From assembly GCF_014202645.1 (NCBI RefSeq), contig NZ_JACHHG010000001.1, positions 1 to 64,000 on the forward strand: a stretch of DNA of 64,000 nucleotides. Reading direction: 5' to 3'. The translations under genes were made by a program, and so were the position numbers. Under the pieces are notes generated by a model. It worked only from the letters and a program-made list of their open reading frames with translations. It had not been told where the DNA came from and did not search any database. This document shows positions 17,544 through 28,303 of this stretch, piece by piece. The DNA comes from Deinobacterium chartae (GTDB lineage Bacteria > Deinococcota > Deinococci > Deinococcales > Deinococcaceae). The stretch's first letter is position 1. Each line of letters starts with the position of its first letter.

Positions 17544-18998
17544 TCAGCGGATTGTTACGCTGCCCTCGTCGTGCAGCGCGTGGGTCAGGTCCCGCAGGGC
17601 GAGCGCTGCGTGGCGGTAGCGGCGGCCCAGTTGCTCGTAGCGCGCGCGCTCCGCGTTGGGGGCGATGTGGGTATACCGGCGCTCGGCGCTCAGCGTATAG
17701 CCCGCACCCCTGGCCGCGATGCAGGCCGCTCCGAACGCGCTGCCTTCGAACAGGTCTGCGTCCTCGGCGACGCTGACCGCCTGCCCCAGCGCGTTGGCCA
17801 GCAGTTGCAGCCACGCGCGCGAACGGGTGAGCCCGCCGGTCACCCGGATCTCCTCGAGGGGCCCTACCCGCTCGCGCAGCAGGTCGGCCAGCCACGCCAG
17901 GTGCAGGGCCACGCCCTCCATGCCCGCGCGGGCGATGTCGGGCGGGGTGTGGTGCATGCCCAGTCCCAGCAGCGATCCGCTCAGGGTCGGATCCCAGAAC
18001 GGGGCGCGCTCGCCGGTCAGTGCGGGCAGGAACAGCAGACCGCGTGCGCCGGGCGTGGTGGCGTAGATCAGGTCATCGAGGTCGCGGGGCACCTCGAGGT
18101 GCTCGCGCAGCCAGCCCAGGACCAGGCCGCCGTTGTTGCTCGCTCCGCCTACCAAAAAGCGCTCGTCGACGCGGTAGCAGAACAGCCGGGCTTCGGGGTC
18201 GAGCAGGGGAGTGGGCGTGAAGGTGCGGATGGCGGTGCTGGTTCCGACCGACACGGCGGCCTGACTCGGGCGGACGATGCCCAGTCCCTCGGTGGCGGTG
18301 GCCCCGTCGTTGGCTCCGATGACCCAGTGTGCGGCCGCCAGGCGCGGGTAGCGTTCGCGGTACGGGTGCAGCATGGCCGGGAGGGCCTGGTCCACCGGGA
18401 CGATCCGGGGCAGTTGCGCTTCGGTGATGCCGGCGAGCGCGAGGGCCTGCGGGTCGTAGTGGCCGTCCGTGTGCATCAGGCCGGTGGCGGCGGCGGTGCT
18501 GACATCGGTCCAGAACACGCCGAAGTACCGGCGCAGCACCTCCTCTTTGACGCCGCTGACCGCTTTCCAGCTCCGGGGGTCCTGGCTGGCGCGCAGCCAC
18601 ACCAGTTTGACCGCCGGGGTCATGGGGTGATAGGGCACGCCGGTGCGGGCGTAGAGGTGCGAGACCGGAAGCCCGCCGGTGCTGGCCCGGCTGTCTGCCC
18701 AGGTGTACACGTCCGAAGGCCCCTGCTCACCGAGCAGGACCAGCGAGTGCATGGCGTTGCTGAAACCCACGGCTTGGGGCTGCAGCCCGCTCGAGGCGCA
18801 GTAACTCTCCACGCCCTCGAGCGCTTCGGAGAAGGCCTGCTGCAGGTCGTGCAGGGCCTGCGTGGCCTGACCGGGCAAGTCGGCGTGCAGCGGATAGGGA
18901 AAACTCAGGCGGTGCAACTCCTGCGCACCCTGAAACAGCACCGCTTTGAGGGCGGTCGTTCCAAAATCGAAACCCACGGTTACAGGCGGGATGGGCAT
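17544..18998 (-). CDS. gntK: gluconokinase, FGGY carbohydrate kinase family
   Basis: 484 aa, normal for FGGY kinases. The N-terminal phosphate-binding motif is VGFDFGTTALKAVLF and the catalytic-domain block VIGANDGATATEGLGIV follows at mid-length. FGGY signature 2 is seen around ALHLAWLADLLRERVGPLEEIRVTGGLTRS. It should phosphorylate gluconate to 6-phosphogluconate for the pentose phosphate route. Gluconate is assigned because the GntP permease follows; the family also phosphorylates other polyols and sugars. No GntR regulator is adjacent. ATG 18998 has GGGAGA upstream. Confidence 0.88.
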   Translation of the reverse strand: MPIPPVTVGFDFGTTALKAVLFQGAQELHRLSFPYPLHADLPGQATQALHDLQQAFSEALEGVESYCASSGLQPQAVGFSNAMHSLVLLGEQGPSDVYTWADSRASTGGLPVSHLYARTGVPYHPMTPAVKLVWLRASQDPRSWKAVSGVKEEVLRRYFGVFWTDVSTAAATGLMHTDGHYDPQALALAGITEAQLPRIVPVDQALPAMLHPYRERYPRLAAAHWVIGANDGATATEGLGIVRPSQAAVSVGTSTAIRTFTPTPLLDPEARLFCYRVDERFLVGGASNNGGLVLGWLREHLEVPRDLDDLIYATTPGARGLLFLPALTGERAPFWDPTLSGSLLGLGMHHTPPDIARAGMEGVALHLAWLADLLRERVGPLEEIRVTGGLTRSRAWLQLLANALGQAVSVAEDADLFEGSAFGAACIAARGAGYTLSAERRYTHIAPNAERARYEQLGRRYRHAALALRDLTHALHDEGSVTIR

Positions 18999-19363
18999 AC
19001 GTTCTCCCGGCGGTACGAGCAGCTGGGGAGGTCCAGCAGGAAAGTTTTCTGGTGGTCGCGGGCGCGCGGGATCACGGGCGCGTTCGCCGGGTGCGCGACC
19101 TGGGCGGTCGTTGAAATCACTGCTTCTACTGTGCGTCCGGTGTGCCGCAGCGCAGATGAGTGACAGACAACGAAATGTTAGGGCACGGCTGTCCGGAATC
19201 GGAATCAGGAGAAGAAAGCGGGCTCCGGGGCTGCGGAGGGAAGCGGGCGTGGCGCAGGTTACACCGGCCTCGGCGCGTTACGTAATTCGCACGCAGACCC
19301 GCGCAGGCCGGTCACACCTCGAGGTGCCGCTCGAGGCGGCGAACGTTCAACTCGGATAATTAA
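18999..19363. other. intergenic region between gntK and marR
   Basis: 365 bases that must hold the promoter of the gluconate operon on the minus strand. I could not pick out a convincing -35/-10 pair or operator. No gene-like frame was found. The right end merges into the AT-rich marR promoter. Confidence 0.4.
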
Positions 19364-19400
19364 TTGACTAAAGTAAACTATTAACCATATAATATGGTTA
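19364..19400 (+). promoter_or_regulatory. marR promoter with a 19-bp palindromic operator
   Basis: TTGACT (19364-19369) and a perfect TATAAT (19388-19393) are 18 bases apart. A perfect palindrome, TAACCATAT and ATATGGTTA around a single A (19382-19400), covers the -10 box and reaches the first base of the ATG at 19400. Transcription should start at about 19400, so this ATG is used without a leader. MarR bound here would block its own promoter. Confidence 0.82.
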
Positions 19401-19860
19401 TGGCATCCAAGACCCCATCCGCCGACGCGCATCAGGAAGTGACCCGCTTTCTGCGCGGCATGTGGCGTTTCAACCGCGCGCTGACCCAGCAGCTTGAACC
19501 GCTGATCGAGTCGCGGCACGGCATCGACTCGCGCATTTTTTTCGTGCTCAAAAGCATTCAGGGCGGCAAGCACTACCCCAAAATGCTCGCCGAGCACCTG
19601 CGGATTCCCTCGACCCTGATCAGCCGCTACCTCGACCAGCTCGACAAGCAGGGACTGGTCTCCCGCAGCATCGACGGGCAGGACTCGCGCCGCACGCGCC
19701 TCATGCTCACCGAGGCCGGCGAGCGCGTCACCCGCGAGACCCAGGAAACCCTCTACACCCTGGTGGGCGCACAGCTTGCCAAGCTCGACCCCGAGGTGCT
19801 TCAGGGACTCCTGACCGCTCTAGATAGCCTCACCGACACCCCCGACGAAGGACCTGCCGC

Positions 19861-19864
<4 letters not shown>
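19400..19864 (+). CDS. MarR-family transcriptional regulator
   Basis: 154 aa. The winged helix is visible as [48 protein letters not shown], with the DSRRTRL wing typical of MarR. ATG 19400 is chosen over ATG 19394 because the -10 box abuts the latter. The last four bases overlap the efflux gene (ATGA), so regulator and pump are translationally coupled, and the palindromic operator lies under the promoter. The regulator most likely derepresses the pump when it binds a toxic phenolic or drug ligand; the ligand is unknown. Confidence 0.93.
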
Positions 19865-21891
<2,027 letters not shown>

Positions 21892-21921
21892 TTGCCGCTG
21901 CGCGCCGGGTGGACACTGCAG

Positions 21922-21965
21922 ACGTGCCGGGCGGGGTTTCACTGGGGAAACCCCGCCCGGCACGT
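21922..21965. terminator. strong hairpin between convergent genes
   Basis: 19-bp perfect stem (21922-21940 with 21947-21965) and a 6-base loop, between the MFS gene and the convergent DUF2834 gene. There is no T-run on either side. It probably acts as a shared bidirectional terminator. Confidence 0.65.
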
Positions 21966-21992
21966 GTCCGCTGCGATACCGCGCCGCGCCGG

Positions 21993-22310
21993 TCAGCGGC
22001 CCAGAACAGCCCGTTCGCGCAGGAACAAGAAGAGTGGCAGCCCGCACGAAGGCCCGATGGTAACCGTACAGATCACCGGCAGCCACCACGCCCGCACGCG
22101 CCTGCGCGGTCCTTCGTAAGCCGCAAAAGCCGTTACGGTCAGGGCGCTGAACAGCACATCTGCCCAGGCAAAGGCCGCAATGCGGGTCTGCAGCGCCTGA
22201 GCCAGCAACAGCGGCAGGTCCAGAGCGTGAACGGACAGCCAGGGAACGAACTGAGCCAGCGGAAAAACGCTTCCCAAGACGGTCAAAGTCAGGTAAATCC
22301 ATTGCATCAT
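21993..22310 (-). CDS. DUF2834-like small membrane protein
   Basis: 105 aa with three predicted helices (WIYLTLTVLGSVFPLAQFV, FAWADVLFSALTVTAFAAYEG, LPVICTVTIGPSCGLPLFLFL). The pattern of an N-terminal QFVPWL, a middle Asp-containing helix and a C-terminal GLPLFLFLRER matches DUF2834 proteins as I know them. The function of that family is not known. ATG 22310 (or the adjacent ATG 22307) is chosen because the first helix begins there; the longer frame adds a hydrophilic tail. It converges on the efflux gene and diverges from the Nudix gene. Confidence 0.7.
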   Translation of the reverse strand: MMQWIYLTLTVLGSVFPLAQFVPWLSVHALDLPLLLAQALQTRIAAFAWADVLFSALTVTAFAAYEGPRRRVRAWWLPVICTVTIGPSCGLPLFLFLRERAVLGR

Positions 22311-22421
22311 GCCCGAACATATCCGGCGCGTCGGAGGGAAATTTGTCCCAGAACGGTCCAAACCCCCCTCCACCTTGACGCCGCCGCTTCCAGCCCGGAT
22401 CATGCGGGCTGGAGGAACGGC

Positions 22422-22916
22422 ATGCCTTACCAGCCCATCATCGGCACCCTCGGTTACGTACTCTCACCGGACGGCCAGCAGGTTCTGCTCATTCACCGCA
22501 ACGCGCGCCTCGAGGACCAGCACCTGGGCAAGTACAACGGGCTGGGCGGCAAGCTCAACCCGGACGAGAGCGTGACCGAAGGCATGCGGCGTGAGATCGA
22601 GGAGGAGGCGGGCATCCGGGTGGAGGCCATGCGCCTGCGGGGTACGGTCAGCTGGCCCGGTTTCGGCAAGCACGGCGAGGACTGGCTGGGGTTCATCTTC
22701 CTGATCGAGGCTTTTGGCGGTACGCCGCACCGCGAGAACCCCGAAGGCAGCCTGTCCTGGGAGCCGCTTCACCGCCTGCTGAACGGTGAGCTGCCGCTGT
22801 GGGAAGGCGACCGTTTCTTTCTGCCGCTGGTGTTTGACGATGATCCGCGCAGCTTTCACGGCGTGATGCCCTACTCGGACGGACGCCCGGTGAGCTGGCG
22901 TTACGAGCGCGTCTGA
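22422..22916 (+). CDS. Nudix hydrolase, MutT/8-oxo-dGTPase-like
   Basis: 164 aa. The complete Nudix box is visible as GGKLNPDESVTEGMRREI followed by EEEAGI (G-x5-E-x7-R-E-x-x-E-E-x-G), which binds the metal and the diphosphate, near residues 41-63. The N-terminus (IIGTLGYVLSPDGQQVLLIHR) is typical of 8-oxo-dGTP diphosphatases. It would hydrolyse an oxidised nucleotide or another nucleoside diphosphate derivative. ATG 22422 is preceded by GGAGGAACGGC. Deinococci carry many Nudix genes, so the exact substrate cannot be assigned. Confidence 0.92.
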   Translation: MPYQPIIGTLGYVLSPDGQQVLLIHRNARLEDQHLGKYNGLGGKLNPDESVTEGMRREIEEEAGIRVEAMRLRGTVSWPGFGKHGEDWLGFIFLIEAFGGTPHRENPEGSLSWEPLHRLLNGELPLWEGDRFFLPLVFDDDPRSFHGVMPYSDGRPVSWRYERV

Positions 22917-22929
22917 AAGGCTGGGGTCG

Positions 22930-23085
22930 GCGGTAAGCGGATTGCACCTCGAGGACCAGCGCTTGGCGGTCGTCCTCGACGGGCCGCAGCTCGAGTCGCA
23001 GTGGATGCCCGAGGCTTCGTGCGTACTCGGCTAGGGCCTCGAGGTTCATACCGAGGTCAACAGCCGCCAGCGCCCCGATGCGCTA
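22930..23085 (-). pseudogene. remnant of an XRE/HigA-like antitoxin (C-terminal part)
   Basis: On the minus strand the sequence from about 23085 to 22930 reads RIGALAAVDLGMNLEALA then EYARSLGHPLRLELRPVEDD. The L-x-x-L-x-x-Y-A-x-x-L-G-x-x-L-x-L-x-L pattern is the closing segment of XRE-type HTH antitoxins. There is no HTH half before it: a TAG stop lies immediately upstream, and the frame runs into the Nudix gene. I read it as a decayed fragment next to the CRISPR locus, and a chance reading remains possible. Confidence 0.35.
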
Positions 23086-23595
23086 ACGGGAGGTTCGGAA
23101 GCGCAAGCTGGCGTGCGCCTGGGCCCGGTTCCGGGCTGCCCTAGCCCGTTTCAGCAGAGCAGGTTCCCCACATGTAGGCCCTCGATCACCCTTGCACACA
23201 GGTTATCCGTGGTTACCGGTCGGGAATTCTCGGGGCTGGGTCCGCCAGTCATGGTTTCATTTTCGTTCGTGGATTTATTTGCTTGTTCATCATTCGCTGA
23301 AAATTTGGGAGAGGGTGGTCTGTCTCGCTCGAGCGCAGGTTGGGGTGGGCTGGCCTGTAGCGTAGGCAGCTGTGACCAGGTGCACACTCAGGTGCTTCCT
23401 CGAGGTTGTGGTGCGGTCGAGAGCGAGTTCGCAGGGTTCTACAAATAGCGGCACAAATCCGCCAGTGCATGGAGAGCGGTTTTTCGTCGCGTCATTGGCT
23501 GACGCATTGCTCCTGTAATTTGCCGGAGGGAAACGAGCTACCGCAGGTCATTTGACCCACGCAGCCCTTGTCAGGGCGCATAAGATGAGGAGAAC
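23086..23595 (+). other. upstream region of the cas operon
   Basis: About 510 bases without a convincing gene, with an AT-rich part around 23255-23310. A small palindrome GCGTCA-N5-TGACGC lies at 23489-23505 and could be an operator. No strong -35/-10 pair is visible; TTGACC at 23552-23557 has no -10 at a good distance. The cas3 ribosome site AGGAG is at its right end. The cas promoter must be here. Confidence 0.4.
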
Positions 23596-25791
23596 GTGGA
23601 AAGAAGATCAAACCTCCCGGCATTTTATGCTCATACACCGAGGCCGGGGTCAACGATTTGGCACGACTTGCACACCCATCAGCAGCGTGTCGCTGAAATG
23701 GCCGAGGCTTTCTGCGCCAAGTTCGGCGCGGGACCGGTCGGTCACGTCTTGGGGTTATTGCACGACCTCGGCAAATATAACCCGGACTTTCAGGCCTACC
23801 TGCAAGCCTGCTGGGCAGCACAGCAGCAGGGGAAACGCCCGCCCGTAAAATCCGCGCCGCACGCCGTTTACGGTGCTGCTCTGGCTGCCCAGGGCACGTT
23901 GCCTGCCCTTGCACTGCCGCTGATGGGTCACCACGCCGGCCTCGGTGAACGGGCCAGGGTATTCAGTCACCTGCGTACTTTCCTTTCTTCCCCCGAATAC
24001 CAGAGCGTCTTGCAACAGGCCCAGCAAGCATGCCCGGCCCTTGCTCTCCCCAGCGTGGCGCCCCCGTCGGTTACGGACCCCGAAATGTGGCTGCGCATGG
24101 TGTTCTCTGCGCTGGTAGACGCTGATTACCTCGATACCGAACAGCACTTTGATCCTGGCCGCAGTGCGCTGCGCGGCAGCACGGTCACCGTGCAGGACCT
24201 GTGGCATGCCCTCGAGGCCGACCAGGGGCGCTTGCTCGAACAGGCCGAACGGGACGGCGGCAGCGTGAACCGCGTGCGTGCCGAAGTGTACGCCGCCTGT
24301 TTGGACGCGGCGCGCGAGCGGCCCGGCATCTACCGCCTTGCCGTTCCCACCGGTGGCGGCAAGACCCGCAGTGGGCTCGCCTTTGCCCTCAAGCACGCCG
24401 TTGAGCACGACCTCGAGCGGGTGGTGGTCGCTGTACCTTACACCAGCATTACCACCCAGACCGCCCACGCTTACCGCCAAATCTTCCAGGACTTGCCACC
24501 GGACGCCGTACTCGAGCACCACAGCGCATTGGATGTGAACGCCCTCGAAGCGGACGTGCTGAATCGTGCCTACCTGGCGGCCGAGAACTGGGACGCTCCC
24601 CTGGTTGTCACGACGACCGTGCAACTGTTCGAGAGCCTGTTCGCAAACCGTCCGGGACGTTGCCGTAAGCTGCACCGCCTGGCGCGTAGCGTGATCGTGC
24701 TTGACGAGGTTCAGACCCTGCCTACCCACCTGCTGCAGCCGACCCTTGATGCCTTAAACGCCCTGGTGCGCGATTACGGGGCAAGCATTGTCCTGTGCAC
24801 GGCTACCCAGCCCGCTCTCGAGCTGAGCGGACGGGTCAATGGCTTCGCGCTGGGCAGCGTGCGCGACATCGTGCCGCCCGAAACGGCCCGCGAGCATTTT
24901 CGCCGTCTGCGGCGCGTCACCTATCACACCCGATCCGAGCCGACCACGCTTGCAGCCCTTGCGCAGGAGCTCCGGCAGCACCCGCAGGTCCTGGTCATCC
25001 TCAACACCCGCCGTGACGCCCTCGCGCTCCTCGAGGCGCTGGATGACCCGGAGGCGTTGCACCTATCCACCTTGTTGTGCGGCGCGCATCGCCGCGACGT
25101 CCTTGCGCGTGTCCGCGCGCAGTTACACGAGAAGTGCACTGTGCGCCTGATCGCCACACAGGTGGTTGAAGCCGGCGTGGACCTGGACTTCCCGGTGGTG
25201 TACCGCGCGTTTGGTCCGCTTGACCGAATCGTTCAGGCGGCTGGTCGCTGTAATCGCGAAGGCCACCTGCCGCAGGGCGGGAACGTCCACATCGTGCAAC
25301 TCGAGGAGGGGCGCATGCCGCGCGGTGATTACCAAACGGCTACGGAACTGGCCCAGATGTTCCTGTTGCGCCCGGAGCTGGATCTGCACGACCCGGAGGT
25401 GTTCCAGGACTACTTCCGGCGAGTGTATGGCAGTATCAATCCGGACCGCTACAAAGTCAATGAAGCACGTCAAGACGCAGATTATCCCCTCACGCAGGAG
25501 CGCTATCGCGTCATCAATGAGGACACCCGGCACGTTGTGGTGCCCTATGGCGACGCTCCCGCAGCCCTTCTGGCACGCCTGCGCCAACGGGGCTACATCA
25601 CCCGCCAGGACTGGCGCGAACTCAGCGCCTACACGGTTGCCCTGCGCTCTTATGAGATCAGCAAATATCAGGCTGAAGGGCTGCTCACCTCGGTGTTGCC
25701 CGATACCGAACTGTGGGAGTGGACCGGCCTGTATTGCTCGCAACGTGGCCTGCGGCAAGCCGGGCGGGCAACGGAGGATTTCGTTGTGTAA
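23596..25791 (+). CDS. cas3: CRISPR-associated helicase/nuclease Cas3 (type I-C)
   Basis: 731 aa. N-terminal HD nuclease: the histidines of HDLHTHQQRVAEMA and the metal-binding HD of LGLLHDLGKYNPDF (residues 56-57), with HH in LMGHHAGLGE near 115. The helicase part follows with Walker A PTGGGKTRSG (near 252-259), Walker B LDEVQ (near 369) and motif VI RIVQAAGRCNREG (near 544). Cas3 is recruited by target-bound Cascade and unwinds and degrades the invader. GTG 23596 follows AGGAG. It is the first gene of a complete I-C operon in the standard order, 95 bp ahead of cas5. Confidence 0.97.
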   Translation: MERRSNLPAFYAHTPRPGSTIWHDLHTHQQRVAEMAEAFCAKFGAGPVGHVLGLLHDLGKYNPDFQAYLQACWAAQQQGKRPPVKSAPHAVYGAALAAQGTLPALALPLMGHHAGLGERARVFSHLRTFLSSPEYQSVLQQAQQACPALALPSVAPPSVTDPEMWLRMVFSALVDADYLDTEQHFDPGRSALRGSTVTVQDLWHALEADQGRLLEQAERDGGSVNRVRAEVYAACLDAARERPGIYRLAVPTGGGKTRSGLAFALKHAVEHDLERVVVAVPYTSITTQTAHAYRQIFQDLPPDAVLEHHSALDVNALEADVLNRAYLAAENWDAPLVVTTTVQLFESLFANRPGRCRKLHRLARSVIVLDEVQTLPTHLLQPTLDALNALVRDYGASIVLCTATQPALELSGRVNGFALGSVRDIVPPETAREHFRRLRRVTYHTRSEPTTLAALAQELRQHPQVLVILNTRRDALALLEALDDPEALHLSTLLCGAHRRDVLARVRAQLHEKCTVRLIATQVVEAGVDLDFPVVYRAFGPLDRIVQAAGRCNREGHLPQGGNVHIVQLEEGRMPRGDYQTATELAQMFLLRPELDLHDPEVFQDYFRRVYGSINPDRYKVNEARQDADYPLTQERYRVINEDTRHVVVPYGDAPAALLARLRQRGYITRQDWRELSAYTVALRSYEISKYQAEGLLTSVLPDTELWEWTGLYCSQRGLRQAGRATEDFVV

Positions 25792-25886
25792 AACTCCCGC
25801 GTTGCCTGGCTGGGCCCGTGACGGCCCTCACCGCTCCCACACCGCCTTTTCTTGCTCGGCATCCAGCGTTACCACAGCGAGGTTCT

Positions 25887-26612
25887 ATGGGTTACTCCAA
25901 CAACATGACACCGGTTCGCGTGAAAGTCTGGGGCGACCTGGCGTGTTTCACCCGACCGGAATTTGGGGCGGAACGCGTCACCTACGACGTTCCCACGCCC
26001 AGCGCGGCGCGTGGCGTGCTCGAGGCCATCTTCTTCAAGCCCGAGATGGCCTACCACATCCGTACGATTCAAGTGCTCAAGCCCATCCGTCACCTGTCCA
26101 TCCGCCGCAACGAGATCAATAACTGGCAGAGCGAGTCCACCGCGCGCAGCTGGCAGAAAAGCGGGGAAGGCGGCTACTACGCTGACGACCCGAAAAATCG
26201 TGCACAGCGGCACACGCTGATGCTGCGCGATGTCGCCTACATTATCGAGGCGGACATCGTCACCCGCTCGCACGCGGGCGCCGACGTTGCCAAATACCGT
26301 GACCAGTTCCGCAGGCGCGTGCGGCGCGGCCAGGCCTTCTATCAGCCCTATCTCGGCACGCGCGAGTGCAGCGCGTACTTCGAGGAACCCGACGGCAGCG
26401 AACGCCCCCTCGAGGACCTCAACGCGGACCTGGGGCTGATGCTGTTCGACCTCAGCTTCACCCCACGCCGCAAGGGGAACCTGCGCTACCTGCGGCACGA
26501 CACGTACGGCGCCCACGTCGAGGAGGGGGACGCCCAGCCGGTCTTCTTTCGTGCTCGCCTCGAGGGGGGCACGTTGGTGGTCCCGCAGGACCTGTATCGG
26601 GGGCCGCTGTGA
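25887..26612 (+). CDS. cas5c: Cas5c (Cas5d), pre-crRNA-processing subunit of type I-C Cascade
   Basis: 241 aa. The start region VRVKVWGDLACFTRPEFGAERVTYDVPTPSAARGVLEAIFF is the Cas5d signature, with the glycine-rich fold and KPEMAYHI and RRNEINNW next. In I-C systems, which lack Cas6, Cas5d cuts the repeat at the base of its hairpin and stays on the 5' handle. Lys and His/Tyr residues in this region are the candidate catalytic residues. ATG 25887 has GAGG upstream; the long upstream extension overlaps cas3 in another frame and is not used. The TGA stop overlaps the GTG of cas8c. Confidence 0.96.
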   Translation: MGYSNNMTPVRVKVWGDLACFTRPEFGAERVTYDVPTPSAARGVLEAIFFKPEMAYHIRTIQVLKPIRHLSIRRNEINNWQSESTARSWQKSGEGGYYADDPKNRAQRHTLMLRDVAYIIEADIVTRSHAGADVAKYRDQFRRRVRRGQAFYQPYLGTRECSAYFEEPDGSERPLEDLNADLGLMLFDLSFTPRRKGNLRYLRHDTYGAHVEEGDAQPVFFRARLEGGTLVVPQDLYRGPL

Positions 26613-28303
26613 TCCTCACGCGCCTGGTAGAGTTCGCGGACACACAGATGCGCCTGCCGCCAGAAATGTACGACCACCAGCCGGTCCGCTACCTGCTCGA
26701 GCTGAGTATGGATGGCACCCTCGAGGGGGTGACGCCGCTCGGTGGGAATGACCGGACGGACCAGCGTGGCGTGAGCTTTCTGTTGCCGCACATTGCACGC
26801 TCAAATAATGTACGGGCCAAACTGCTAGCTGACAACGGTGAGTACGTGCTGGGCTTGGCCCGCGAAACCAGCAGGCCCGACCACGTTGCCGAGCGGCACC
26901 GCCACTTCAAGGATCTGGTGCAAACCTGTGCCAAAGTGACCCGTGAGCCGGCGGTGGAGGCCGTTGCCCGTTTCCTCGAGTCCTGGAACCCGGGGCAGGA
27001 CCGTGCACGGCTTCCGGCAGACCTCGATCCGGCATACAACGTGACCTTTCGTGTAGGTGGCATCCTGCCCGCAGCCGATCTGCCCGCCGTGCGGGATTTC
27101 TGGGCCCGGCACACCGGCGGTGAGGGCGGCGGGCCGGTCATGACCTGTCTGATCACCGGGCAGGAAGGCCCGGTCGAGGCACGCCTGCCGGTCAAGATCA
27201 AGCGCATTCCCGAGGGGCAGACGGCCGGAACTGCTCTGGTTTCGGCCAACGCCGAAGCGTTTACTGCTTACGGCCTGGATGCGTCTTTGCGCTCGCCCAT
27301 CTCCCGCATTGCCGGAGAGAAATTCGGCAAGGCCCTCAATTACCTGCTTGCTACCCGCAATCACCACATCCGTGTGGGAAGCGTCATCTACGTCTTCTGG
27401 ACCCGAGAGGCCGTGGATACCTTCTGGATGAACCTCGAGCAGCCCGAGGCCGCCAGTGTTACGAACCTGCTCCGTTCGCCGATGGACCCGTCAAAACGAG
27501 GGGACCTGGACGAAAATGCCTTTTACGCCATGGGCCTCTCGGCTAGCGGCGGGCGCGCCATCATCCGAGACACGCTCGAGAGTACCGTACCGACTGCAAA
27601 GCACAACATCGCCCGCTGGTTCGAGGATCAGCGCATCGTTGGCCCCTGGGGTGATGAGCCACGCCCCTTTGGCCTGTACACCCTGACCGCCAGCGTTTTC
27701 CGCGATCCTGCCAAAGAAATGCTTGCGCAGCACTCCAGCGGTATGTTCCACGCCGCCCTGCATGGCGGTGCCCCCCCGCAACACCTGCTGCTGCGTGCCC
27801 TGCAACGCGCCCGCGTTGACCCCAACGAAACGCTTACCCACCCGCGCGCCGCCCTGATCAAGCTCATCCTCGCCCGCACAGGAGTGAACATGACCCACAT
27901 GCACGAACTCAACCCCGCCCCGCCCCTCGAGGGACGCGAGTACGCCGCCTACCAGTGCGGGCGGTTGCTCGCAGTGCTTGAAAACGTCCAGCGTGCCGCA
28001 CTCGGGAGCGTCAACGCCAGCATCGTTGACCGCTACTACGGCCGCGCCTCGAGCGCTCCGGCCAGCGTGTTCGGCCCGCTGCTCGACCGCGCTCAGGACC
28101 ATCTGGGCAAGCTGCGCCGCACCCGTGGCGGCACCTACCACGCTCTCGACGCACGCCTGACCGATATCCTCGCGACACTTCCCAGTTTCCCCAAGGCCCT
28201 CACCGTGCCCGAGCAGGGCCTGTTCGCCCTCGGCTACTACCACCAGCGGGCCGCCCAACGTGCCGCCAGCAAACTTCCCGCCCCCCAAGGAGACGCGCAA
28301 TGA
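26609..28303 (+). CDS. cas8c: Cas8c (Csd1), large subunit of type I-C Cascade
   Basis: 564 aa, standard for Csd1. The N-terminus ILTRLVEFADTQMRLPPEMY and the mid-protein LVSANAEAFTAYGLDASLRSPIS, GEKFGKALNYLLA and YVFWTREAVDTFW are typical of Csd1. The GTG start overlaps the cas5c stop (GTGA), and the gene ends in an ATGA overlap with cas7c. Cas8c recognises the PAM (normally 5'-TTC in I-C) and stabilises the R-loop. In several I-C systems an internal start in cas8c yields Cas11c; such a start may exist in the last third of this gene, but no clear ribosome site was identified. Confidence 0.95.
   Translation: MILTRLVEFADTQMRLPPEMYDHQPVRYLLELSMDGTLEGVTPLGGNDRTDQRGVSFLLPHIARSNNVRAKLLADNGEYVLGLARETSRPDHVAERHRHFKDLVQTCAKVTREPAVEAVARFLESWNPGQDRARLPADLDPAYNVTFRVGGILPAADLPAVRDFWARHTGGEGGGPVMTCLITGQEGPVEARLPVKIKRIPEGQTAGTALVSANAEAFTAYGLDASLRSPISRIAGEKFGKALNYLLATRNHHIRVGSVIYVFWTREAVDTFWMNLEQPEAASVTNLLRSPMDPSKRGDLDENAFYAMGLSASGGRAIIRDTLESTVPTAKHNIARWFEDQRIVGPWGDEPRPFGLYTLTASVFRDPAKEMLAQHSSGMFHAALHGGAPPQHLLLRALQRARVDPNETLTHPRAALIKLILARTGVNMTHMHELNPAPPLEGREYAAYQCGRLLAVLENVQRAALGSVNASIVDRYYGRASSAPASVFGPLLDRAQDHLGKLRRTRGGTYHALDARLTDILATLPSFPKALTVPEQGLFALGYYHQRAAQRAASKLPAPQGDAQ

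Noticed and set aside
23113-23448. 111-codon plus-strand frame upstream of cas3
   Set aside because: It has no ribosome site, no domain, and codon use unlike neighbours; it is more likely non-coding.
23559-23565. Seven-base match of the pseudo-spacer (ACGCAGC) upstream of cas3 as proof of cas control
   Set aside because: Matches of this length are expected several times per window by chance and the adjacent bases are not the expected PAM; it is kept only as a hint.
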